From positions 62,001 through 126,000 of the forward strand of contig NZ_QUET01000002.1 in assembly GCF_003478445.1 (NCBI RefSeq): 64,000 bases of DNA, given 5' to 3'. This document shows, piece by piece, positions 9,403-18,383 of the stretch. Origin of the DNA: Roseburia sp. AM59-24XD (lineage in GTDB: Bacteria; Bacillota; Clostridia; Lachnospirales; Lachnospiraceae). A program made the translations under genes and the position numbers. Numbering within the stretch: position 1 is the first letter of the stretch; each line of letters starts with the position of its first letter. The notes below the pieces were generated by a model that was given only the letters and a program-made list of their open reading frames with translations, searched no databases and was not told the DNA's origin.

Positions 9403-11201
9403 TTAATCGATCGGTGCACAGGCATCCATCAGCCATTCTGCCTCGTTGCGGTCAAGATACGGTGAGATCGTATCGTAGACCTTCTCATGATATTCGTTCA
9501 AAAGCTGCTTGTCCTGCTGTGTCATCTGCGACGGATCGATCGCATCACGCTCAAACGGTGCCAGAGTCAACGCCTCAAAGCCGAGGAACTGTCCAAATTC
9601 ATTCTGCTCCTTCTCCACGCAGAGGAGCAGATTCTCCAGACGGATACCAAACTTCCCCTCCAGATAAACTCCCGGTTCATCCGAGGTGATCATGCCCGGC
9701 TGCAGCTCAACATTGCCGTCCGGCTGAGCCACGATCCGGTAACGGATCGCATTCGGTCCCTCATGAACGTTTAACAAACAGCCCACTCCGTGTCCGGTTC
9801 CATGATTGAAATCGCAGCCCATATCCCACAACGGCTGTCTTGCAAGAATATCGAGCGCTACACCGCTGCAACCCTTTTTGAACTTGGCTGCGGCAAGACG
9901 AAGATTACCGCAGAGCACTGCCGTATAATATTTCTTCTCCTCCGGCGTTGCTCCTGTCCAAGAAGGATCGTCCGTGTCACATCTGTAGTTCCCTGCAGAT
10001 AATGTCCACCGGTGTCTAACAGCAAAAATCCCTCTGTCAGAATTCTGGCATCCGTCTCCTCCGTTGCGCTGTAATGCACGATCGCTCCATGCGGACCATA
10101 CGCCGCGATCGGGTCAAAGCTTGGTCCCATATAATCGCCGACACTGCCACGGAATGCCTCAAGTTGTGCCGCGGCAAGGCGCTCCGTGAGCGGAATCTTC
10201 TGGATGTTCTGTTTCAACCAGTACATAAACCGCACAAGTGCAACACCGTCCTTGATATGTGCGATCTTCTCCCCGGCGATCTCCGCCGGATTCTTCACTG
10301 CCTTCATCATCTTTGTCGGGCATACAGCATTGACGATCTTGGAATTTTGTGGCACGGAATTGACAAGCTGGTAATTCGCCACATGCATGTCCATCACCAC
10401 ACGGCTTCCCGCCGGTACAGCGGCAAGATAATCATAGATCTCATCATACTCCCGCAGCAACACACTGTCCCTTGCAAGCTCCTGACGAAGCCTTGTACTG
10501 AAAGCACTCTTGTTTGCAAAAAGGATCCTCTCTAACGGCTTGATCACCAGATAACTAAGCACAACCGGGCAACAGTGGATGTCCTCACCGCGGATATTGA
10601 GTGCCCATGCGATATCGTCTAATGATGTGATCACGAGCATATCTGCCTTGCGCGTATCCAGCCATTTACAAATGGCATCCAGCTTCTCTCCACGTTCTAC
10701 ACCTGTATACTGCGTACTCAGGCTGTACGCCGGCTTTGCCTCCAGCCACGGACGGTTATACCAGACAGCACCCACCAGATCAAACTCCGTCACAAGGCGT
10801 GCTCCCTTGCTCTCCACAATCTTTTTGAGTTGCAGCGCATAAAACGCATCCACCATACGTCCGTCAAAACCAAGACACTGCCCCGGCTGAATATGCTGCG
10901 CAATGTATTCAAAGATCTTCGGCACACCCGGCTCACCCATGCGGTACAGCGTGATCCCGCTTCCGGCAAGCTGTGCTTCCGCCTGCAGAAAATATCTGCC
11001 GTCCGTCCAGAGCCCCGCCTCTGTTGCGCTCACAAGCAGACTTCCCGCAGATCCGGTAAAGCCGGACATATATTCTCTGCACTTAAAATAATCTGCCACA
11101 TACTCCGAGCCATGAAAATCATTGGTCGGGATATAATAATAATCAATTCCATCCTGCTGCATCAGATTTCGTAATACAGCGATTTTTTCAGTTACCTTCA
11201 T
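9403..11201 (-). CDS. Aminopeptidase P family (M24B) Xaa-Pro peptidase, broken by a one-base deletion near 9951
   Basis: Removes N-terminal residues ahead of proline, using two metal ions. Residues about 1-310 carry the two creatinase-like N-terminal domains, and the M24 catalytic domain follows. Metal ligands are visible: the two Asp of LLLDTGGHYLQGTTDVTRT, the His of NHGTGHGVG and the Glu of SDEPGVYLEGKFGIRLEN. The frame is lost after ILLGQ and resumes at ATPEEKKYYTAVLCGN; adding one base at 9949-9953 restores a 599-residue protein, the normal length for this long subfamily. All catalytic residues are present across the break. It starts 93 bases downstream of rsmA. Confidence 0.85.
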
Positions 11202-11294
11202 CGTTTCTCCACCTTTCTATACGATTAACAAATTCTTAAAGCGCAATGCGCAACAGATGCAAAGCATCCGGATATCAGAATGATTATATTGCTT

Positions 11295-12155
11295 CTATCC
11301 TTTTAGTATATTACTAAGCTCTGCAAACTGCTCCAGTGACAGTGCCTCTCCGCGGATCGTCCCGGAAAGTCCCATCTTTTCCAGTGCTTCCGCTGTCTGC
11401 TGCTTTGTGACCGGCAGACCGGCATCGTTTCCAAGTCCGTTCTGCAGTGTCTTGCGCCTCTGATTAAACGAAGCACGGATCACACGGAAGAAGAACTTCT
11501 CGTCCACAACATTCACCGGCGGCTGCTCATGACAGGTCAGCCGGATCACCGCAGATCCCACCTTCGGACGCGGCATAAAACAGTTCGGCGGCACATTTGC
11601 CGTAATCTCTGCCCTTGAGTAATACTGCACGGCAAGCGACAGGGCACCGTAATCCTTTGTCCCCGGACCTGCCTGCATCCGTTCGGCAACCTCTTTCTGC
11701 ACCATGACCGTCACACTCGCAAGCGGAACATGGCTCTCAAATAACGCCATAATGATCGGTGTTGTTATATAGTATGGCAGATTTGCCACCACCTTAATCG
11801 GTTTGCCGTCATTATATTCCTCGGCAATCTTTCCGATATCAAGCTTTAAAATATCCTCATTGACCACCGTCACATTATCATATTCCTTCAGGGTATCTGC
11901 GAGGATCGGCAGAAGATTCTTGTCGATCTCCACCGCCATCACTCTGCCTGCATGCTCGCACAGATACTGCGTCATCGTGCCGATACCCGGTCCGATCTCC
12001 AGTACAAAATCATCCTTTGTAATATTGGAGGATTCCACGATGCGCTCCAGCACATGGGTATCGATCAGAAAGTTCTGTCCAAATTTCTTTTGAAAATGGA
12101 AATCATATTTTTGTAAAACTTCGATGGTATTCTGCGGATTACCTAATGTTGCCAT
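11295..12155 (-). CDS. rsmA: 16S rRNA (adenine1518-N6/adenine1519-N6)-dimethyltransferase RsmA (KsgA)
   Basis: 286 residues. Dimethylates two adjacent adenines in the terminal helix of 16S rRNA during late 30S assembly. Visible motifs are FGQNFL at the N-terminus, the S-adenosylmethionine loop LEIGPGIGTMT, the acidic EID segment and the catalytic NLPYYI. The C-terminal helical domain is complete (FNQRRKTLQNGL). It lies 2 bases downstream of the TatD nuclease gene, a common pairing in Firmicutes. Confidence 0.97.
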   Translation of the reverse strand: MATLGNPQNTIEVLQKYDFHFQKKFGQNFLIDTHVLERIVESSNITKDDFVLEIGPGIGTMTQYLCEHAGRVMAVEIDKNLLPILADTLKEYDNVTVVNEDILKLDIGKIAEEYNDGKPIKVVANLPYYITTPIIMALFESHVPLASVTVMVQKEVAERMQAGPGTKDYGALSLAVQYYSRAEITANVPPNCFMPRPKVGSAVIRLTCHEQPPVNVVDEKFFFRVIRASFNQRRKTLQNGLGNDAGLPVTKQQTAEALEKMGLSGTIRGEALSLEQFAELSNILKG

Positions 12156-12157
12156 AA

Positions 12158-12940
12158 CTACCCCCTTATTCTGTACATTCTGCGCGCGTTCTGTTCCGTC
12201 ACACGGATGACTTCCTCTCTGCTGATCCCTTTGATCTGCGCAATGGCATCCACCACATGTGTCAGCTGTCTCGAATCATTTCGTTTGCCGCGGTTCGGCA
12301 CCGGCGTCAGATACGGTGAATCCGTCTCAAGCACAAGCTGCTCCAGAGGTGCTTCCTTCACAACCTCCACCAGCTTTCTGCCGTTTTTAAATGTAACAAC
12401 GCCGCCGATTCCCAAGTAGAAGCCCTTCTTCAGATAAATGCGTGCCAATTCGACCGAATACGAAAAGCAGTGGATCACACCGCCCTGTGACCAGTCGCAG
12501 TGCTCCTCCATGATCTCCAGCGTGTCCTGCGCCGCATCACGGCTGTGAATGATCACCGGCATCTTCATTTCCTTTGCTGCCTCAAGCTGTCTGATGAACC
12601 ACTCCTTCTGTACCTGCCTTGTCGGGTCCTCGTAATAATAGTCGAGTCCGATCTCACCGACCGCCACGATCTTCGGCTCTTTTGTCAGCTCCTTTAACCA
12701 CTCCACCGTCTCCGGCGTCATATGCTCCACATCCTCCGGATGCACGCCCACAGCACCGTACACGAAATCATATTGTCTGCTGAGTGCCACGGCATCCTTC
12801 GTGGACGAAATGCTCGCACCAACCTCCACGATCGTGCCGACACCGGCATCCTTCATGGATGCAAGCAACTCGTCCCGGTCCTGCGCAAAGGCTTCATCCA
12901 TATAATGTGCATGTGTATCAAAAATCATCACTTTCACCAT
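12158..12940 (-). CDS. TatD-family metal-dependent deoxyribonuclease
   Basis: About 260 residues, a TIM-barrel metal hydrolase. Metal ligands are visible as DTHAHY at the N-terminus, GEIGLDYYY, IIHSRDA, HCFS and ETDSPYL. Homologues act as 3'-5' exonucleases in DNA repair. The start is uncertain: AGGAAAAGG lies just before ATG at 12940 and GTG at 12937, either of which gives the usual short lead into VMIFDTHAHY; an ATG at 12970 is in frame but lacks a site. It forms an operon with rsmA. The giant palindrome ends about 40 bases upstream. Confidence 0.93.
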   Translation of the reverse strand: MVKVMIFDTHAHYMDEAFAQDRDELLASMKDAGVGTIVEVGASISSTKDAVALSRQYDFVYGAVGVHPEDVEHMTPETVEWLKELTKEPKIVAVGEIGLDYYYEDPTRQVQKEWFIRQLEAAKEMKMPVIIHSRDAAQDTLEIMEEHCDWSQGGVIHCFSYSVELARIYLKKGFYLGIGGVVTFKNGRKLVEVVKEAPLEQLVLETDSPYLTPVPNRGKRNDSRQLTHVVDAIAQIKGISREEVIRVTEQNARRMYRIRG

Positions 12941-12979
12941 ACCTTTTCCTGATTGTCCATCGGGGAACATAAATACAAA

Positions 12980-13526
12980 TGTTAATTACTCAGGCTTCGC
13001 GCACCGATTATTCGATTGCGCCCATAATATTTCTTATGTCCGTAGTGTATATATGATTTTTGCCTTAGTTTTTTGAATAACCGTGAACTGGTGACACCCA
13101 AATTGTCTTGTCACTTACGGATTTCGGAAAGTCTAAATGCTTTGCTGTTTCGATGTTTGATAAACGTGTCTTCCCGTATTCGCCTCCGGGTGGAATTCAG
13201 GTGTTTCGTAAGGCACTTGCGCTCGCCACTACTTGCATCCTGTTTTGTGGGATGCTATGTAGTGCTGCGTAGCGCATTGTAGCGAGAGCGTGCCGGTCGA
13301 AATAACTGATTCCACCCGGAGACTCAGTCGTCCAGACACGCATTCATCGAAACATTGCAAAGCAAAGACTTTCCGGAAATCCTACTGATCTGCGTCAATT
13401 TGGGTGTCACAGTTTCACGGTTTCATCAAGTATCCTGAGGCAAAAATCTATATTCATCTCTCTGAGACATAAAAAATATTATGGGCGCAGTTATATGTTC
13501 CATGCGCGAAGCCTGAGTGATTAACA
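12980..13526. repeat. Giant 547-bp imperfect palindrome (rod-like hairpin), no coding content
   Basis: The two halves are reverse complements over about 265 bases each around a small apical loop at about 13241-13249. Paired blocks include ACTCAGGCTTCGCGCA (12988) with its complement at 13503; 13017-13032 with 13474-13489; 13055-13065 with 13438-13448; GTGACACCCAAATTG (13091) with 13396-13410; 13146-13155 with 13345-13354; CTCCGGGTGGAAT (13184) with 13309-13321; and CACTAC/GCATCC near the tip with 13250-13264. Blocks of 5-16 perfect pairs alternate with diverged segments of equal or similar length. No credible ORF is present. It may be a structured RNA, or a foldback (MITE-like) element; no clear target duplication is seen. 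Confidence 0.85.
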
Positions 13527-13532
13527 GAAATA

Positions 13533-13573
13533 TCCCCGATGTCTGCAATATATCATACCACAGATTATCGGGG
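13533..13573 (-). terminator. Hairpin after the antiporter gene
   Basis: CCCCGAT (13534-13540) pairs with ATCGGGG (13567-13573), and TCTG with CAGA inside. Read on the minus strand it ends in ATATTTCTGTT, a weak T tract, just downstream of the antiporter stop. The same nonamer pair (TCCCCGATG / CATCGGGGA) also occurs across the giant palindrome, at 13533 and 12958. Confidence 0.5.
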
Positions 13574-13599
13574 ACGTCATTGTCAAACTCCGTTCTTAT

Positions 13600-15050
13600 T
13601 TAGAAAAACAGGAAAAATACCAATGTATCAATAATAAATACCGGAATCAGGCAGCTTACAGACCATGCCATATATCCAAAGAAGGAAGGCATCTTGATTC
13701 CGTTTTCCTCGGCGATGGAACGAACCATGAAGTTCGGTGCATTACCAATGTATGTGTTCGCTCCCATGAATACAGCACCACAGGAGATCGCCATCAGGAA
13801 GATCTTCGGGATCGTTCCGTCTAATACCTTTACCATACTTCCACCGGTCAGTGCAGAATGTACTGCCGTTGTGAAGAATACCAGATAGGTCGGTGTATTG
13901 TCCAAAAAGCTGGACAGGAAACCGGTCATCCAGAAGAACTGCCAAGGCTCCTTGATACCAAGATCTGCGCCTCTCGCCTTCAGGATCAGAAGTGCCGGGA
14001 TCATCGTAATGAAGATACCGATGAAAAGTACGGCAACCTCCTGGATCGCATCCCATGTGAAATGATTCTCTTCGCGGACTTCCTTCTTCGTTGTGCGGAG
14101 GGAAAGGAAAGCGGCGATCAATATCATTGCCATCTCAAGAATGGATGCATAGCCAAGCTCAACCTCACCATAGAAATGAATGCCCTTCGCAAAGAAAGGT
14201 ACCTTCTGTGGAAGTACACCACTCAGAATAACGGCTGCCACGATCACGATCATAAAGAAAATGTTGTGTGCACCTGCAAGATGAAGCTTTTTCTTTTCTT
14301 TTGATGTCTCCGGCTTCAGACCGTCAGCCAGATCCTTCTTATAGGCATTATTATCGATGATGAAAAACAGTATCAATAAAATTGCGACATTCAAAAGCAT
14401 AACCGGCAGCAGATTCAGACTCCAGAAGAATCCAACGCCATTATTAAATCCCATCAACAGTGGCGGATCACCGACAGGAGTCAGACATCCACCGATATTG
14501 GATACCAGGAAAATGAAGAATATCACGATCTGTGCCTTGCGCTGACGCCACTTGTTGGCACGGATCAGCGGACGGATCATAACCATACTGGCACCCGTTG
14601 TACCGATCCATCCTGCAAGTACAGTACCAATCAGCAGTAACAGTACATTTAGCTTCGGTGTGCGACCAGATCTCCCTCGAGTACAATATTACCTGCCACA
14701 CAGAACAGACCAAATAACAAAACGATAAATCCAAGATAATCACCGATAATGGATTCTAACACCTGCTCCCATGCTGTTCCTGCACCGATAAAGGTTGCAA
14801 AAGGAACAATAAATACAAGTGACCAGAAGATAACCACTGCCGGTTTCCATTTCTCCCACCATTCGCCTACAATAAGAGGACAAATTGCAATACACAAAAG
14901 CATTCCAACAAATGGGATGCAATATGTAAGTGACAAAGTTTTTCCAACGTTCTCGGCTCCCGACTCCGCAGCAAATGCTACCGAAGAGTTTGCCAGCATA
15001 GCACATAATACCAGTGCAACACCCCATACCGCAGATTTCAGTTTTTTCAT
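13600..15050 (-). CDS. Sodium:proton antiporter / citrate-transporter-like membrane protein, broken by a one-base deletion near 14663
   Basis: A multi-helix ion-transporter-superfamily protein, probably about 11-12 membrane segments. The first 130 residues begin with a signal-like segment and end at EGDLV; the second frame carries LNVLLLLIGTVLAGWIGTTG, SNIGGCLTPVGDPPLL and SFLDNTPTYLVF, the re-entrant motifs of NhaD/CitMHS-type antiporters. Adding one G at 14663 gives EGDLVGTPKLNV and a continuous 483-residue protein of normal family length. The ion cannot be proven from sequence; Na+/H+ exchange is the usual annotation for this group. Confidence 0.82.
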
Positions 15051-15210
15051 AATCTACGCCTCCGTTTTCATCATATAATTTTGCGTAAAGAAACACGGCA
15101 GAAAACAAACTGCTTCATTTTCCACCGCGCACATTTTAACATATTATCTCTCAAAATATCTACTATTTTTAATAAGAAATCATATTTTCTTTTGTGCAAA
15201 TAGTCTATAA

Positions 15211-16653
15211 TTAGTTCTTTTTAGAACCTTGTCGATTTAACTTTTCGTTTTCACTCAGACTGACACGAAAAAACCGCTTCATTAGCTGTGCTCCGTCAAA
15301 CGGGATCAGCGGATATAAATAGTTTCGTCCGTTGATCGTTCGCGTACAGAGTGGTGTCACGATCAGGATGACTGTCCCTGCGAGAAAGCCCCAGCCACCG
15401 AAGATTCCGGTCAGGATCAGAAGCTGGATACGCATAAATTTGATTGCATAGCCAAGCTCCATGTTGCTCTGGCTGTAATTGGCAATCGCCACAAACGCCA
15501 TATAAAGCATGATCTCGGAATTAAACCAGCCGGACTTAACCGTATAATCACCAAAAACGATACCTGCAATGATACTGAGCGGCGTGTTTAACATATTCGG
15601 CGTATTGACCGCCGCCATCCTCAGTCCATCGATCGCCACCTCCAGGATCAGAAGCTGCGTCACCGGCGGAATATACATCGGATCCTGTATCTTGATAAAC
15701 TCGAACGAGTGCGGCACCCAGTCCGGATGCTGCATCAGCAGGATAAAAAACGGTGTCAGGAAAATAGACACAACATTGATGATAAACCGGCTGAAACGCA
15801 GATAGGTACCGGTTAACGGCGGAAAATAATAATCATTGGCATCCTCAATAATCTCAAACAGAGATGTCGGAAGGATCATCGCTGCCGATGAATTATCACA
15901 GAGTATGACAATGCTGCCCTCGAGCAGACAGGCCGCTGTCGTATCCGGTCTCTCGGTAAACTTAAACTTCGGAAATGGATTGATCCAGCCCTTTTTGAAA
16001 ATACATTCGCCAAGACTTTCCTGATTCATCGTCAGCGAATCCACATCAATTCCCTTAAGCCGCTTTTGCACCTCCCTGAGTACGCCGGGATTCACTCTGT
16101 TTTGCATATAACAGATCGCAACGTCCGTTTTAGAGCTTCGCCCGACATCAACCAGTTCAAAGGACAGATCCGTATCACGGATCCGCCGTCTTATCAATGC
16201 CATATTCGGGATCAGCGATTCAATAAAGCCGTCTCTTGATCCACGCAGCACCTTATCCTTGTCCGGCTCGTCCACACTGCGGCTCGGATATTCCCTGAAA
16301 TCGAGCGCCAGAATAATGTCGTAGCCCTCCACCATCAGGCAGCTCATTCCGGAAAGCACCGACTTCACAAACATTTCCTGATCTGCGACCTTCATCAGAT
16401 CCAGATACGGAATCTGCTGCTGCAGAAATCCCGCAAAATCCTCCGGCATCTGTTCCTCGGTGATCTTGTAGAAAAACTCCATCACCTTCTCGGAAACCTC
16501 ACCCTTTAAAAATCCGTCGACCGTATAAAATGCCGCCTGTTTTCCGCCGATCATGAAGCGGCGCCGGATCAGGTCAAAGCTGTCCTCGATCCGAAGAAGC
16601 TGCTTTGCTGCCTCATCCCGCTGTTCAAACGTTCCCTGAAATATGTCTGTCAT
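15211..16653 (-). CDS. GerA-family spore germination protein
   Basis: About 480 residues from the ATG at 16651-16653, which has GAGGG five bases upstream; the frame stays open to 16902 but that extension looks non-coding. An N-terminal soluble domain of about 260 residues (VKSVLSGMSCLMVEGYD, GSRDGFIESLIPN, SLGECIFKKGW) precedes several membrane segments in the second half, with LEVAIDGLRMAAVNTP and ending in the PLIPFDG motif. GerA subunits form germinant receptor channels in the spore inner membrane. No GerB or GerC genes are adjacent, so it may be a stand-alone or SpoVAF-like member. It implies a spore-forming ancestry. Confidence 0.9.
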   Translation of the reverse strand: MTDIFQGTFEQRDEAAKQLLRIEDSFDLIRRRFMIGGKQAAFYTVDGFLKGEVSEKVMEFFYKITEEQMPEDFAGFLQQQIPYLDLMKVADQEMFVKSVLSGMSCLMVEGYDIILALDFREYPSRSVDEPDKDKVLRGSRDGFIESLIPNMALIRRRIRDTDLSFELVDVGRSSKTDVAICYMQNRVNPGVLREVQKRLKGIDVDSLTMNQESLGECIFKKGWINPFPKFKFTERPDTTAACLLEGSIVILCDNSSAAMILPTSLFEIIEDANDYYFPPLTGTYLRFSRFIINVVSIFLTPFFILLMQHPDWVPHSFEFIKIQDPMYIPPVTQLLILEVAIDGLRMAAVNTPNMLNTPLSIIAGIVFGDYTVKSGWFNSEIMLYMAFVAIANYSQSNMELGYAIKFMRIQLLILTGIFGGWGFLAGTVILIVTPLCTRTINGRNYLYPLIPFDGAQLMKRFFRVSLSENEKLNRQGSKKN

Positions 16654-16813
16654 ACGAACCCTCATTTCTAAACTACTCGTTATTATTGAAAAATACCGTC
16701 TATTCGATTCACTGTTATTTCCGTTACAAACAAATATTTTGCACACAATTTCGTTTCTTTCCAAAATAGTATGTTCATTTTTCCGGAAATTAACACAGTG
16801 CTTTTCAGAATAC

Positions 16814-16842
16814 TTGCGGATCCGATTTGAAATACATATAAT
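16814..16842 (+). promoter_or_regulatory. Sigma-A-type promoter for the PD-(D/E)XK-like gene
   Basis: TTGCGG (16814-16819) and TATAAT (16837-16842) are 17 bases apart, 35 bases before the start codon. Confidence 0.65.
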
Positions 16843-16876
16843 AGAGAAAAGAACTTCGGAAAAGGAGGCTGCGCCC

Positions 16877-17641
16877 ATGTCCATCTGCGATAACGACATC
16901 ATTCTTTTTCATCAGGCATGCCGCGAGATCATCAACCGGGAACGCGCGTCCATGGGCATCGGCACACTGTCCGAAAAAACGGTCCATGCCGTTCTGAAGA
17001 GATTCTACGAGCCTGACCCGGAGCATCAGGAAATCCCTGTCGAAAATTTCGTTGCCGACATCCTGCGTGACGGCGAGATCATTGAGATCCAGACGCGTGG
17101 TTTTAACAAGCTGCGCCGTAAGCTGGACACCTTCTTAAAGTATTATCCGGTCACGATCGTTTATCCGATCATACATACCAAATGGCTCTACTGGATCAAT
17201 GAAGAAACAGGGGAACTCTCCCCGAAGAGAAAGTCCCCCAAAACAGGAACATTTTACGATGCTGTTCCCGAACTGTATAAAATTAAAATGTATCTGGACA
17301 ATCCAAATCTGCACCTGTGTCTGGTGCTGATCGACGCCGATGAATACCTCCTGCTCAACGGCTGGAGCCGTGACCGCAAGAAGGGATCCTCCCGTTTTGA
17401 CCGCATTCCGGTAGAGCTTGTGGACGAATTATATATCGGCGGTCCTGCCGATTATCGTCTCTTTGTCCCTGAGGGACTTCCCGAAAATTACACCTCGAAA
17501 GATTTTGCAAAAGCCGCACACATTCCGGTCGGATACGCACAGACACTGCTCGGGATCCTTTACTTTCTACATGTCGTGGAACGCACCGGCAAGAGCGGGC
17601 ACTCCTACACTTATAGAAATACATTCAAAACCCCTGAGTAA
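16877..17641 (+). CDS. Conserved protein with PD-(D/E)XK nuclease-like core
   Basis: 254 residues from an ATG with AAAGGAGG 8 bases upstream. Residues about 55-90 (NFVADILRDGEIIEIQTRGF) show the D-x-n-E-x-Q arrangement of PD-(D/E)XK nuclease folds in which Gln can replace Lys, followed by a helix (NKLRRKLDTFL) and strand (VTIVYPI). The C-terminal part (FAKAAHIPVGYAQTLLGILYFL) resembles a winged helix. I do not recognise a named family and no activity is shown. It is divergent from the gerA-like gene and has its own promoter. Confidence 0.7.
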   Translation: MSICDNDIILFHQACREIINRERASMGIGTLSEKTVHAVLKRFYEPDPEHQEIPVENFVADILRDGEIIEIQTRGFNKLRRKLDTFLKYYPVTIVYPIIHTKWLYWINEETGELSPKRKSPKTGTFYDAVPELYKIKMYLDNPNLHLCLVLIDADEYLLLNGWSRDRKKGSSRFDRIPVELVDELYIGGPADYRLFVPEGLPENYTSKDFAKAAHIPVGYAQTLLGILYFLHVVERTGKSGHSYTYRNTFKTPE

Positions 17642-17720
17642 TATAATCTCCGGATACGCTGCACGGCAGGTCACTCCACCGGCCATGCATTTTCGCAGTC
17701 TTACACATTGGCAGACATGT

Positions 17721-18365
17721 CTACTGCTTAGCGCACAGTTTCAATTCCATAGCCCGGGCTTTCAGTTGCTGCGCTGCCTGACGTGGATCAGCAGCCTTCA
17801 TGATCGCAGAAACCACACAGATCCCGGCAATCGGAATCCCCTCCAGAACATCGATGTTATCCTTATTCAACCCACCAATCGCATTGACTGCGATCGGCAC
17901 TGCCTCACAGATTTCCCGGAGTGTATCCGTAGAAGTCAGTATTGTCTTAACCTTTGTTGTGGTCGGATAGATCGCTCCAACGCCGAGATAATCTGCGCCC
18001 TGCTCATACGCCTCCAATGCCTGCGGAACCGTCTTTGTGGTCGCTCCGACAATCTTATCCGGTCCCATCAGCCTTCTCGCATCCGCTACCGGCAGATCGC
18101 TCTGTCCCACATGAACACCTTCCGCCCCAACTGCCAGCGCAACATCAACACGGTCATCAATGATCAACGGCACCTGATATTTCAAAGCAATCTCATGAAC
18201 CCTTGCAGCAAGCTGCAGATATTCTCTGGTCGTTCTTTCCTTTTCGCGCAACTGCAGAAGCGTTGCCCCTCCGGCAAGCGCCTCCTCCACACGATGCAGA
18301 AATTCTTCCTCCGAATATGGAGTGCTGTCTGTTATAAAATATAAACTCGAATTAAATTTACTCAT
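17721..18365 (-). CDS. thiE: Thiamine phosphate synthase ThiE
   Basis: 214 residues. Couples hydroxymethylpyrimidine diphosphate with the thiazole carboxylate/phosphate moiety to give thiamine phosphate. The TIM-barrel motifs are QLREKERTTREYL (diphosphate/Mg site), LIIDDRVDVALAVGAEGVHVGQSD and GATTKTV, with VNAIGGLN near the C-terminus. It is the last gene of the riboswitch-controlled thi operon, 18 bases after thiH. Confidence 0.97.
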   Translation of the reverse strand: MSKFNSSLYFITDSTPYSEEEFLHRVEEALAGGATLLQLREKERTTREYLQLAARVHEIALKYQVPLIIDDRVDVALAVGAEGVHVGQSDLPVADARRLMGPDKIVGATTKTVPQALEAYEQGADYLGVGAIYPTTTKVKTILTSTDTLREICEAVPIAVNAIGGLNKDNIDVLEGIPIAGICVVSAIMKAADPRQAAQQLKARAMELKLCAKQ

Positions 18366-18383
18366 CTCATTTCCTCTCTCATA

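Noticed and set aside
13073-13282. A 69-codon plus-strand open frame inside the giant palindrome
   Set aside because: No ribosome site, unusual composition, and it spans internal loops that differ between the arms; it is explained by the palindrome.
12980-13526. Ordinary insertion sequence
   Set aside because: No transposase and the whole length is palindromic, not just the ends; a foldback element remains possible.
16654-16902. N-terminal extension of the GerA-family protein
   Set aside because: The region is AT-rich intergenic sequence with the divergent promoter; the ATG at 16653 has a proper ribosome site and matches the family N-terminus.
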